Positions 1-6,370 of a DNA stretch of 8,400 nucleotides are shown here, one piece after another. Position 1 is the stretch's first letter. Every line of letters begins with the position of its first letter. The notes beneath the pieces are model-generated. The model had not been told where the DNA came from and made no database searches. It saw only the letters and a list, made by a program, of their open reading frames with translations. The DNA comes from an uncultured Collinsella sp. (lineage in GTDB: Bacteria > Actinomycetota > Coriobacteriia > Coriobacteriales > Coriobacteriaceae), in contig CAJJZO010000071.1 of the NCBI GenBank assembly GCA_905197585.1, forward strand, positions 1 through 8,400, read 5' to 3'. The position numbers were made by a program, and so were the translations under genes.

Positions 1-1
1 C

Positions 2-118
2 CGGTGGCGCGCCGCCGTCGAGACGGCCGAGCGGGGCCAGGGGCGCGAGCGGGAGTACGCGCTGGGGGGCGCCGCGCGCGGGCCGGCGGGGGGGGGGGTA
101 GGAACAGAAGCCTCATGA
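2..118 (+). CDS. C-terminal fragment of an unidentified GC-rich gene (runs off left edge)
   Basis: Reading from position 2, the frame gives 38 codons and a TGA at 116-118. Nearly every third base up to the G tract is G or C, and the residues are a balanced, protein-like mix (RWRAAVETAERGQGREREYA, then Gly/Ala-rich). The overlapping frame starting at position 1 is almost only Arg, Gly and Ala, as expected for a shadow frame. The 5' end lies outside the window, so neither start nor domain can be seen, and I do not recognise the family. The helical, charged stretch is followed by a Gly tail encoded by an 11-G run, where a one-base length change would alter the C-terminus. This could also be a fragment cut off by rearrangement or an assembly join, because the sequence to the right has very different composition. 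Confidence 0.4.
   Translation, partial: RWRAAVETAERGQGREREYALGGAARGPAGGGVGTEAS
88..98. repeat. 11-G homopolymer tract
   Basis: Eleven consecutive G residues sit at the 3' end of the GC-rich block; only 11 of the first 98 bases are A or T. Tracts of this length are prone to slipped-strand length change and also to sequencing error. In the frame read from position 2, the tract ends in a GTA codon and the stop follows six codons later. With one more G, translation would enter the frame that stays open to 429. Confidence 0.9.
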
Positions 119-425
119 CGGTGGCCTCAGCTGGAATGACGTATCGCTCGATAAATGATCTCAACAACGTAGCCGATGCGCCGCATTTCACCTCAAAGGC
201 ATTGAGCGATCAGGAGGCGTCCAGCATTTCTTTGATATCCCCAATTGATTGTTCCGAGAAAGTCTCTTCATGTCCTTATAATCGCCCTTACGAGAAACGT
301 GGACGAGACAGGCGTCCATATGCCGTCTCTAAACTAACGAGCCGTTCGCGGAAAGAACATCTGGCTAGCATGGGCCAAAGATATACTGGTATCGCTGCAA
401 CAATTATGGAAGATCGGCACCACCA
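119..425. other. Stretch without a confident gene
   Basis: This segment is close to balanced in base composition, unlike both neighbours. One plus-strand frame is open from an ATG at 115 to a TGA at 427-429 (104 codons). It overlaps both the upstream stop and the downstream start in ATGA fashion, but its third codon positions show no G/C preference and its product resembles nothing I know. I therefore do not call it a gene. A TATAAT at 277-282 could be a -10 box for the surface-protein gene, but no convincing -35 lies at the right distance. A GGAAGA at 408-413 lies 12 bases before the ATG at 426 and is the only ribosome-site candidate there. Confidence 0.5.
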
Positions 426-2240
426 ATGACCTCCTTGAAATTCTCCAGGCGCTTCGCGCTTAGCCTGCTCGCCTCGCTGTCCGCCACCGTAGCGCTTGCT
501 TTGCCCTCAACCGCCCTAGCCGCGTCGGACCCGAACCCGCCCAGCATCTCCAACGTGACGATATCCGCGACGACAGTCACGGCCGGCTCCACGCTGCATG
601 TCGGCTATAGCGTCGATGACCCTGACGGGGTACGGTCCGTCACGCCCATAGTCGAAGTCCTTGTCGAAAACGATACCGGAGACCATGGAATCAGTTCCCG
701 TCTCGCCTTCTCGTCGACCGGCAACACGACCGCGGGCTTCGATATCTCCACCTCCCCGAGCGACCGGCCCTGCAGGTACCGGATCATCGGCCTCGGCGTG
801 ACCGATAGTCTTGGATGGGTTACCGATGTCTACGACACGACGTATGCCGAGGAGAAGGGGCTCGACTGTCCGACCTTCACCACCGACCCCCTCGAGTATG
901 AGGTGACCGAGGGACCCGAGGACCAAAACCCGCCGACCGTGTCCTCCGTGTCGCTCTCGAGCAGGGAGGTCGCAACCGGTGCCGACTTCCACATCTCTTG
1001 GACCGTCTCCGATGCCGACGGCGTTCGCTCCGTTTCCCCCATACTGCGGCAGGGCTGGGAGAATTCGGACGACGGCTGCTCTGTTTCGTCAGCCTATTAT
1101 CACGGAGGCTCGTCTATCGACGGGTTTGACCTCACATTCGACAGCAATAGTATCGGAAGGCACAGGCTGATCGGCCTTTCGGTCACCGATGGCCTAGGGT
1201 TCGAGACCGATGTGTACGAGAGTTCCTACGCCAGGGCCAACGGCATTTCGGGCGCGACTTTCTCGGTTGGCGACCCGAGCGAGCTGTGCTTCGAGGTGAC
1301 CGGCAGCGCGATCGACCGGAACCCGCCCACGGTCTCGAACGTTTCCATCTCCGCGAAGAGGGTCCCCGTCGGCGGGATCCTCCGTATCTATTGCAATGTA
1401 GGCGACGCGGACGGCGTAAGGTCTGTCTCCCCGATCCTCGGCGACCCCGGCTATGTCGAGGACCCGAACTCTTTAAAGACCCGCAAAACGTTGAGCTGCA
1501 GCTACGATGCGGCAAGGGGCTATATCGAAATCGAGTTCCCCACGTCGCTCTCGATGGGCTCGTTTGAAATCCAAGCCCTCGCGGTCCTCGACAAGACGGG
1601 CCACGAGACCTTCGTCTACAGCTCCGCCTACGCCGAGCGTAACGGCAAGACCGGCGTTCAGACCTTTGATGTCGACGACGCGGGGGACGTCACCTTCGAC
1701 GTGACCGCTCCGCTGTATGCCGCCACCAAGGGCGACGGGCAGGCGTATGCAAAGGACGGCGAGGCCGGTCTGACCTTCCGCTTCAGCGGTCCTCTCGATG
1801 AGTTCACGCGTCTCCTCGTGGACGGAACGGAGGTCTCCGCCGAGAACTACACCGCAACCAGGGGCAGCACGATTATCGAGCGCAGGCCGTCCTACCTGGA
1901 CACGCTCGCCGGCGGCGGACACACCGTCACGGCCGTCTGGAAGGACGGGACGGCGACCGATGCGTCCTTCACCGTGGAGGGGAAGGCCCAAGGGGAGCAG
2001 GCGGGCGGAAAGACCGACGTAGATTCACCCGGCGACAACAAAAGTGATCCTGCCACTCCTGAAAAGGACGCCGACGAGGCGGCTACAAAAAAGTCGGGAC
2101 GCACGACAGCCGATGAACCAAAGCTCGCTGCAACCGGCGACTCCACTTGGATGGCCAGCATCGCATTGGCCATGGCGGCCACGGCCTGCTTCACGGCAGC
2201 GAGAAGGCTTGAGCCCAAGCAGCATAGGCACGAACAGTAG
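426..2240 (+). CDS. Secreted, sortase-anchored surface protein with three Ig-like repeats
   Basis: This 604-residue protein is exported and probably attached to the cell wall. Residues 1-33 are a signal peptide: basic start (KFSRR), hydrophobic core, and an ALA-A cleavage region at 30-33. Three repeats follow with an exact period of 131 residues, opening DPNPP (35), DQNPP (166) and DRNPP (297). Each carries a D(P/A)DGVRSV motif (65, 196, 327) and a later (D/F)VY..(T/A/S)YA motif. Their beta-rich look suggests Ig/cadherin-like folds. Each repeat has two cysteines, at different places. A fourth, distinct beta domain spans about 440-518 (SGPLDEF..LLVDGTEV), a type common before wall anchors in Gram-positive surface proteins. 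A charged linker leads to LAATG (567-571), a hydrophobic segment (574-589) and a basic tail, which together form a sorting signal of the LAxTG variety linked to actinobacterial sortases. No sortase gene is in the window. The ligand is unknown; adhesion is a guess. Confidence 0.9.
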   Translation: MTSLKFSRRFALSLLASLSATVALALPSTALAASDPNPPSISNVTISATTVTAGSTLHVGYSVDDPDGVRSVTPIVEVLVENDTGDHGISSRLAFSSTGNTTAGFDISTSPSDRPCRYRIIGLGVTDSLGWVTDVYDTTYAEEKGLDCPTFTTDPLEYEVTEGPEDQNPPTVSSVSLSSREVATGADFHISWTVSDADGVRSVSPILRQGWENSDDGCSVSSAYYHGGSSIDGFDLTFDSNSIGRHRLIGLSVTDGLGFETDVYESSYARANGISGATFSVGDPSELCFEVTGSAIDRNPPTVSNVSISAKRVPVGGILRIYCNVGDADGVRSVSPILGDPGYVEDPNSLKTRKTLSCSYDAARGYIEIEFPTSLSMGSFEIQALAVLDKTGHETFVYSSAYAERNGKTGVQTFDVDDAGDVTFDVTAPLYAATKGDGQAYAKDGEAGLTFRFSGPLDEFTRLLVDGTEVSAENYTATRGSTIIERRPSYLDTLAGGGHTVTAVWKDGTATDASFTVEGKAQGEQAGGKTDVDSPGDNKSDPATPEKDADEAATKKSGRTTADEPKLAATGDSTWMASIALAMAATACFTAARRLEPKQHRHEQ

Positions 2241-2260
2241 CTCAAAGCGAACTCAACTGG

Positions 2261-2286
2261 GAAGGGCAGATGGATAGCCGTCCTTC
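2261..2286 (+). terminator. Weak hairpin after the surface-protein gene
   Basis: GAAGG at 2261-2265 can pair with CCTTC at 2282-2286, with some further G-C pairing inside, 20 bases after the stop at 2240. The following bases (TCTTAT) are only loosely T-rich. This is a marginal rho-independent terminator candidate and may be chance. Confidence 0.25.
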
Positions 2287-2289
2287 TCT

Positions 2290-2295
2290 TATAAT
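2290..2295 (+). promoter_or_regulatory. Possible -10 box for the 411-residue protein gene
   Basis: A perfect TATAAT lies 127 bases ahead of the chosen start at 2423. The hexamer at the -35 distance (about 2266-2272) is a poor match to TTGACA. The context TTATAATC also occurs upstream of the surface-protein gene at 276-283. Suggestive only. Confidence 0.25.
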
Positions 2296-2410
2296 CAACC
2301 CAATCCGCTGAAATGCAATCAGTTAACGAGTTTCGCCAGACGCTCGGCCTCTACCCCGCTCTAGCAAGCCACCAGGCGATGAGATAATGCCCACGACTAT
2401 CAACGTAAGC

Positions 2411-2416
2411 AAGGAG
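2411..2416 (+). promoter_or_regulatory. Shine-Dalgarno site that fixes the start at 2423
   Basis: AAGGAG lies 6 bases before the ATG at 2423. The in-frame ATG at 2387 has no comparable site, only AGG in a poor context, so the shorter form of the protein is preferred. Confidence 0.75.
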
Positions 2417-2422
2417 CGCGCT

Positions 2423-3658
2423 ATGGCAGACAACGAGACCAAACCCTCGGCGAACGACGGCCGAGAGGAGCTCGTGGCAAAACAGCTCGCATCGACCAAA
2501 ATCCACCTCGCGCTCACTCAGAAGCGGGTGGACGTCTCCGGCGCCATCAAGCTACCGCTCGAGCGAATTCCCCAACTCGGCGTGGCGTTCGCCTCGCTCC
2601 GCTCGATGTTTCGCACCGTCACCAACACGGTGAGTGTGCCCACGCTGCTCCAGGCGACTGACAAATATGGTAGCCCGCTCGATCCGTCGAAACTCAACAC
2701 GTTCAAGGACGGCAGCGGTCTCACAGGGGGCTACCGCGACGCCGCCAAGGGCCTTGGGCAGGCGCGCTTCCACGTAGTCGAGGGCGACATCGCCACGAGC
2801 GTCACGCAGGTGCCTTACGATCCAACATCGCTATTCATGGCAGCCGCAATCGCGCAGATAAACCAAAAGCTCGACTCCATCCAGGAGTCCGTCGACGAAA
2901 TGTTCGAGTACATGCGTCAGCGCGACAAGGCCAACATGCGTGGCAACCTCAAGACGCTCGCAGACATCCTCAACGGTTACGGCCTCAACTACGGCAACGC
3001 CACCTACATGGCAAACGCCCATATGAAGGTGCTCGACATCAAGCAGTCGTCCGCGCAGGACATGGAACTCTTCCGCTCGCAGGCACAGGCGGATCTGAAA
3101 AAGAAAGGGTTCATCGAGGTGCGAGACGGCTTGGGCAGACGCCTCGACAAGGTGCTCGACTACCTCAAAGACTGCCAGCTCGCCACCTACATCCACGCGT
3201 TCTCGCTGTTCCTCGAACCCATGCTCGCCCAGAACTTCGAGCCCGCAAAGCTCGCGGACGCCACTGCGAAAATCGAGGCTGATTCGATCGCGTACCGCGA
3301 GCTCTACACCGACTGCTACAACGCACTCGAAGCGGGGGCTGTCGACACCGTCGATGCGGCACTGCTGGGCGGTATCGCGTCCGCGGGCAAATTGCTCGGT
3401 CACGCCATCGCAAAGACCCCCGTGGGCGACCATACACTCATCGACGAGGCGCTCGAAGGCGCAGGAGAGAGCATCGGAAAGTTCAACGACAAGCAATCCG
3501 AGAAACTCCTCGAAAAGCTCCATCAGGCAAAGACGCCCGACGTCACGCCGTTCAAGCAGAGCGTAAAGGAGATCGACACCCTCTACAACCGCCCCGCGCA
3601 GATCGCCGTGGACGCCGAGAACGTCTACATCTTGCCTGCCAAGCAGCAGGAAGAGTAA
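2423..3658 (+). CDS. Conserved-looking protein of unknown function, helical with Gly-rich hydrophobic segment
   Basis: The protein has 411 residues from the ATG with a strong AAGGAG site; an ATG at 2387 would add 12. It has no signal peptide. It looks like a ~400-residue hypothetical protein type that I recall from gut Firmicutes and Actinobacteria, but I know no name or established function. An early block (ERIPQLGVAFASLRSMFRTV, from about residue 47) is followed by a short hydrophobic helix at 137-146 that runs into a likely coiled coil (IAQINQKLDSIQESVDEMFE, 143-162). The middle is mostly helical. A glycine-rich hydrophobic stretch lies at 313-329 (ALLGGIASAGKLLGHAI). The C-terminus ends ENVYILPAK. 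A membrane-interacting or pore-type protein is conceivable from these segments, but nothing catalytic is visible. The gene converges on the exonuclease gene with 41 bases between the stops and no terminator in between. Confidence 0.85.
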   Translation: MADNETKPSANDGREELVAKQLASTKIHLALTQKRVDVSGAIKLPLERIPQLGVAFASLRSMFRTVTNTVSVPTLLQATDKYGSPLDPSKLNTFKDGSGLTGGYRDAAKGLGQARFHVVEGDIATSVTQVPYDPTSLFMAAAIAQINQKLDSIQESVDEMFEYMRQRDKANMRGNLKTLADILNGYGLNYGNATYMANAHMKVLDIKQSSAQDMELFRSQAQADLKKKGFIEVRDGLGRRLDKVLDYLKDCQLATYIHAFSLFLEPMLAQNFEPAKLADATAKIEADSIAYRELYTDCYNALEAGAVDTVDAALLGGIASAGKLLGHAIAKTPVGDHTLIDEALEGAGESIGKFNDKQSEKLLEKLHQAKTPDVTPFKQSVKEIDTLYNRPAQIAVDAENVYILPAKQQEE

Positions 3659-3661
3659 CGA

Positions 3662-3691
3662 TACGCGACAGGCACGCGCCATGCAGACAGC
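3662..3691. repeat. Left copy of a ~30-bp direct repeat flanking the exonuclease gene
   Basis: The core at 3669-3691 (CAGGCAC, one variable base, CGCCATGCAGAC, one variable base, GC) matches 4540-4562 at 21 of 23 positions. An ATAC..GCG lead-in adds partial similarity on the left. This copy sits between the two convergent stop codons. Confidence 0.7.
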
Positions 3692-3699
3692 TAACGCCC

Positions 3700-4434
3700 C
3701 TACCTTCCCGCCGCCTTCAGCTTCAGCAGCAGGTCGCCCAGCTCGGGGCACTTGCTAGAAAGGCGCGTCTGAGCTCGCTCGCCCATCCCCCACCGCTGGC
3801 GGACTTCCTGGGCGCGCGGGCTCACGCGGTAGTCCCCGTCCATCACCTGCTTGAGCAGCTTGGCGGTCACGCGCGCATCGGCAAGGGCGCTGTGGGCGTG
3901 ACCCGTCGGCTCGTCGAACTCGATGCCAAGCCACGTCGCCGCGTCACTCAAAGAGACGCACCCGTGGCTGCCCACGTCCATGATCGAGGTGTAAAACGCC
4001 TGCAGGTCGGCCCAGTCCGTAGGAAATGCGGAAAGATCAATGTGCTTTGCCTGGCACTCGGTCAAAAGCTGTCGACGATCCGCCCCGCTCCAGCAAACTA
4101 TCTGGGCGGAGTAGCGACCGATCCAATCGCAGAGCCTTTTGATCACCACGTAGAGCGGATCGGCCATCGCGGTGTCCACGGCCGATATCCCCGTAAGCTC
4201 GCGGACAGGGAACGCAACGCCTTCGGTAAATTCCGTCTGCACACACTGCGAAAACTCGCCCATAACGTTGCCGTGATAGTCGAGCTTGACGGCGCCGACC
4301 TCGATAATCTCGTTGCGCAGCCCACGGCGCTGGCGCTGCTTTGGCACCGGCGCAAACTCAAAGTCCAGCACAATCTGGCACGCAAAGTTCGTCGTATCGA
4401 TAGCCGAGATACACGGCGTCTTTTCAGCTGACAC
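3700..4434 (-). CDS. DEDDh-family 3'-5' exonuclease
   Basis: This predicted 244-residue exonuclease would remove nucleotides from 3' ends of RNA or DNA using two metal ions. All four acidic positions and the histidine of the DEDDh signature are visible: LDFEFAP (Asp24, Glu26), WSGADRRQL (Asp119) and HSALADA (His181, Asp186). The insert before EIIEVGAVKLD resembles the ERI-1/KapD branch, which often acts on structured RNA; that subfamily placement is tentative. I chose the GTG at 4434 because GGAGAAAGG lies 8 bases upstream. The open frame continues to a GTG at 4548, but those 38 extra codons have no ribosome site and precede the fold. About 50 C-terminal residues after the last motif are basic and helical. 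No partner gene is co-transcribed. The ends of this segment carry a direct repeat, which hints at transfer as a unit. Confidence 0.85.
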   Translation of the reverse strand: MSAEKTPCISAIDTTNFACQIVLDFEFAPVPKQRQRRGLRNEIIEVGAVKLDYHGNVMGEFSQCVQTEFTEGVAFPVRELTGISAVDTAMADPLYVVIKRLCDWIGRYSAQIVCWSGADRRQLLTECQAKHIDLSAFPTDWADLQAFYTSIMDVGSHGCVSLSDAATWLGIEFDEPTGHAHSALADARVTAKLLKQVMDGDYRVSPRAQEVRQRWGMGERAQTRLSSKCPELGDLLLKLKAAGR

Positions 4435-4442
4435 GGTTAGGG

Positions 4443-4451
4443 CCTTTCTCC
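4443..4451 (-). promoter_or_regulatory. Shine-Dalgarno site that fixes the exonuclease start
   Basis: On the minus strand this reads GGAGAAAGG, 8 bases before the GTG at 4434. None of the more upstream in-frame starts has an equivalent, so the 244-residue form is preferred over the 282-residue one. Confidence 0.65.
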
Positions 4452-4458
4452 GTTGCTT

Positions 4459-4479
4459 GCCGCTTGTTACATAAGCGGC
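4459..4479 (-). promoter_or_regulatory. Perfect 7-bp inverted repeat in the exonuclease leader
   Basis: GCCGCTT and AAGCGGC flank a 7-base loop, ending 7 bases upstream of the ribosome-binding site on the minus strand. It could be an operator or a leader hairpin. There is no T run, so it is not a terminator. Confidence 0.4.
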
Positions 4480-4528
4480 TACATTGCCGTAAGGATAGGT
4501 GGCCGCGCGGACATGAAAGCTGGGCGCA

Positions 4529-4562
4529 ATACCATGCGCCAGGCACACGCCATGCAGACGGC
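4529..4562. repeat. Right copy of the direct repeat flanking the exonuclease gene
   Basis: This is the partner of 3662-3691. The 23-base core is at 4540-4562 with two differences, and the lead-in carries a 3-base insertion relative to the left copy. The two cores are 871 bases apart and enclose the exonuclease gene with its leader and nothing else. Confidence 0.7.
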
Positions 4563-4596
4563 CCCAAGAGAGTTGCCCGCTCTATTCAAATGCATG

Positions 4597-4642
4597 AAAA
4601 AGATTTAGGCCCGGTGACTTGAATCAGCGGTCATCCCGGGCC
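4597..4642 (-). terminator. Rho-independent terminator of the minus-strand ATPase unit
   Basis: On the minus strand a strong GC stem forms between GGCCCGG..TGAC at 4642-4630 and GTCACCGGGCC at 4618-4608. It has eleven pairs, a two-base bulge and an 11-base loop. Six bases later comes TTTTT (4601-4597). The orientation and T run fit termination of transcripts coming from 4890-6185. The plus strand has no T run after the stem, so it is not a terminator in that direction. Confidence 0.6.
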
Positions 4643-4644
4643 CA

Positions 4645-4734
4645 TCAGAGCTCGTAGAGCTCTTGGTTGCTTTGGTCTCGCTCTTCACGGCGCTTATCGA
4701 ACTTTCCGAGGCACTCAAGCAGCATTCGAAGCAT
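4645..4734 (-). CDS. Possible 29-residue small ORF just before the terminator
   Basis: ATG to TGA encodes a charged helical peptide (MLRMLLECLGKFDKRREERD, then QSNQELYEL). The stop lies two bases before the terminator stem. The residue mix looks more protein-like than average for a random short frame. However, there is no recognisable ribosome site before the ATG at 4734, and an in-frame TAA lies only six codons upstream of it. It may be a real small protein co-transcribed with the ATPase, the decayed end of a lost gene, or chance. I do not recognise it. Confidence 0.25.
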   Translation of the reverse strand: MLRMLLECLGKFDKRREERDQSNQELYEL

Positions 4735-4889
4735 AACAAGTCGCTGCCATTAAGGCACTGACCTCTTGACCAAGCAACGGCGCTGCCCAGCTATCACCCT
4801 TGGGCTGCCGTCAACTTTATTCTATCCGCGAGCATCTGGTTTACCAAATGGATTTTCGGTAAAGGAAGCACGGCACGCCCGCAAAACCA
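4735..4889. other. Untranslated interval downstream of the DUF4143-type ATPase gene
   Basis: These 155 bases lie between the ATPase stop and the possible small ORF. All minus-strand frames are broken by stops, and I see no hairpin, promoter or repeat. With the small ORF, the terminator and the exonuclease leader, they make up a 455-base gap (4435-4889) that has no confident gene. Confidence 0.5.
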
Positions 4890-6185
4890 CTACGCCCCAA
4901 GTGCCGCCATGGGAATCACCGCCACGCCGTCGTCGCGTGTGTAGGCAATGCTCCCCTTTCCAACCACGACCGCCAAAAACGCCGGCGCGGCATTCTGGGC
5001 GGCAGGATTGGAGAGCACTTTCCTCTCCAGCGCCTTGAGATTTCTCGCTCCATCGTCTGCTTTCGCATCACTCAGCTTGACCTCGATGGCTCCCCAGCGC
5101 CCGTCGTGCTCAACGATCAGATCGACCTCAAGGCCCTTCTCATCTCGGAAATAATGGACACTGTTGTCGACACCGCCGTAGGTGGAAAGGAACACGCGCA
5201 CGTCGCGCAGGACGAGATTCTCAAAGAGCATCCCCAGCGTTTGCATATCGCCAAGCAGCCGCTCAGGGGTAGCCCCCAGCAACGCCGCCGCAAGTGACGG
5301 GTCACAGAAGTAGCGCTTGGGGCGCACGCGAACGCGGGCCTTCGAGCGCATGGGCGGCTCCCATCCGCACAGGTCCTCGGTCAGCTTGAGCCTGTTGAAG
5401 AGGTCCAAGTACGCAGCGATGGTCCTCTCGTCGGGGCCCGCCTCACCGTACGAGGCGTCCTTTACGAGCGTCTTGTACGTGACAGCCTGGCTCTCGTTCA
5501 TGGCAAGAGCTCGCAAAAGGCCGTGTGCAAGCTCGGGCGACATGCCCTCGTCCAGCACGTTGACGTCGAGCACCGAGTGCACGTACTGGCTTGCCGTCTC
5601 TCGCGCAAGATCTTCCGAAAGCCCAAGATTTGCAGGCCAACCGCCCCTGCAGCACCAGCGGGCGACGTCATCCACCGTGCTCTCGCGACGCTGAGGGGCA
5701 AAATCCTCGCCCTTAAAGAGGCTTGCCAGTGACACGAGCGGCTCGCCGTCGCCCGACTCACACAGGGCCATGGGGCGCATTGACAGACGGGCGATCCTAC
5801 CCGTGCCGGAATGACGAACATGGCTGCGCTCCTCGCTTTTGAGCGCGGTCGAGCCCGTGAGCAAAAGTGTCCCCCGTTCGTTGCCGCTCGCGTCCACGAA
5901 ACGCCGGGCGGCATCCCAAACCTCGAGCACCTCCTGCCATTCATCGACCAGGTGTGGCGCATCGCCGATGAGCGCCAGGCTTGGGTCGACCTCTGCCGCC
6001 GCACGCTGCGCAGGCTCATCGAGCCTGGAGACGCTCGCCGAGCGAGAGAGCGCCGTCCAGGTCTTGCCGCACCATTTGGGGCCGTTGATCTCCACACAGC
6101 CAAACGCCCGCATAAGGGTGTCGAGGCGCTCCTCTATGAGCCGGGGCCTATATCCCTTTTGGGTCAATCTCTTTGGTGCATCCAT
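4890..6185 (-). CDS. AAA_14/DUF4143-type ATPase with C-terminal PD-(D/E)xK-like nuclease domain
   Basis: This is a 431-residue P-loop ATPase of the COG1373 type. The Walker A motif is GPKWCGKT (35-42), where many relatives have GPRQVGKT. Walker B is APHLVDEWQEV (76-86, Asp81-Glu82), followed by LLLTGSTAL (107-115), where the polar tip of the motif is expected. Helical and winged-helix-like sequence follows (about 190-300). The DUF4143 region carries FENLVLRDV (321-329) and then the restriction-endonuclease-fold signature: Asp355 in GLEVDLIVE and Glu368/Lys370 in GAIEVKL. The ATG at 6185 follows GAGGG at 6196-6200 by 10 bases. The family is common in bacteria and archaea, often in many copies, and has no established role. 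DNA binding or a mobile/defence function is inferred from domains only. All key residues are intact. A 23-bp repeat array precedes the gene, and a terminator lies about 250 bases after its stop. Confidence 0.9.
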   Translation of the reverse strand: MDAPKRLTQKGYRPRLIEERLDTLMRAFGCVEINGPKWCGKTWTALSRSASVSRLDEPAQRAAAEVDPSLALIGDAPHLVDEWQEVLEVWDAARRFVDASGNERGTLLLTGSTALKSEERSHVRHSGTGRIARLSMRPMALCESGDGEPLVSLASLFKGEDFAPQRRESTVDDVARWCCRGGWPANLGLSEDLARETASQYVHSVLDVNVLDEGMSPELAHGLLRALAMNESQAVTYKTLVKDASYGEAGPDERTIAAYLDLFNRLKLTEDLCGWEPPMRSKARVRVRPKRYFCDPSLAAALLGATPERLLGDMQTLGMLFENLVLRDVRVFLSTYGGVDNSVHYFRDEKGLEVDLIVEHDGRWGAIEVKLSDAKADDGARNLKALERKVLSNPAAQNAAPAFLAVVVGKGSIAYTRDDGVAVIPMAALGA

Positions 6186-6204
6186 AGACGGCCGTCCCTC
6201 TCTA

Positions 6205-6319
6205 TCACGCGATATGCGAAATTACGCCATTCTCAATGCTGATTTTACGCTACTTTCAATGTAGTTTTTACGCCATGACAGATGTAGTTTTTACGCCATT
6301 TTCATTGAAGGTTTTACGC
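6205..6319 (-). repeat. Five-box 23-bp tandem repeat array upstream of the DUF4143-type ATPase
   Basis: On the minus strand GCGTAA occurs five times with an exact 23-base period, the boxes ending at plus positions 6319, 6296, 6273, 6250 and 6227. The first four continue as GCGTAAAA. Most units then carry a CATTGA-like centre and end in ATG; the fifth keeps only the first six bases before diverging. The period is not a multiple of three, so this is not a coding repeat. The last box lies about 37 bases before the ATPase start. The layout is that of iterons or an operator array. Confidence 0.9.
6209..6236 (-). promoter_or_regulatory. Possible promoter of the DUF4143-type ATPase gene
   Basis: The minus strand has TTGAGA (6236-6231) and, 16 bases later, TATCGC (6214-6209). 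The -35 candidate falls inside the fourth 23-bp repeat unit, so anything binding the array would overlap RNA polymerase. The -10 match is weak. Confidence 0.25.
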
Positions 6320-6370
6320 TTGGCATCCTTAGCGCGACCCATTCCGAGCATCACATCAGAGCGTGCTTGG

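Noticed and set aside
119..425. Possible decayed minus-strand gene (short protein-like stretches around 170-270)
   Set aside because: Short stretches look plausible but are broken by stops, with no start, ribosome site or recognisable family.
516..992. 158-codon minus-strand frame under the surface-protein gene
   Set aside because: It is antisense to the signal peptide and first repeat, which are unmistakable on the plus strand.
2831..3751. 306-codon minus-strand frame
   Set aside because: It is the antisense shadow of the 411-residue gene, which has a good ribosome site and coherent protein features. The antisense product is a low-complexity Val/Leu/Glu mix.
3892..4431. 179-codon plus-strand frame opposite the exonuclease gene
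   Set aside because: The minus strand has all DEDDh residues in order. The plus frame shows no family resemblance and is a mirror ORF.
5498..6103. 201-codon frame within the DUF4143-type ATPase gene
   Set aside because: It is an out-of-frame reading rich in Arg/Ser/Ala, and the true frame carries all conserved motifs.
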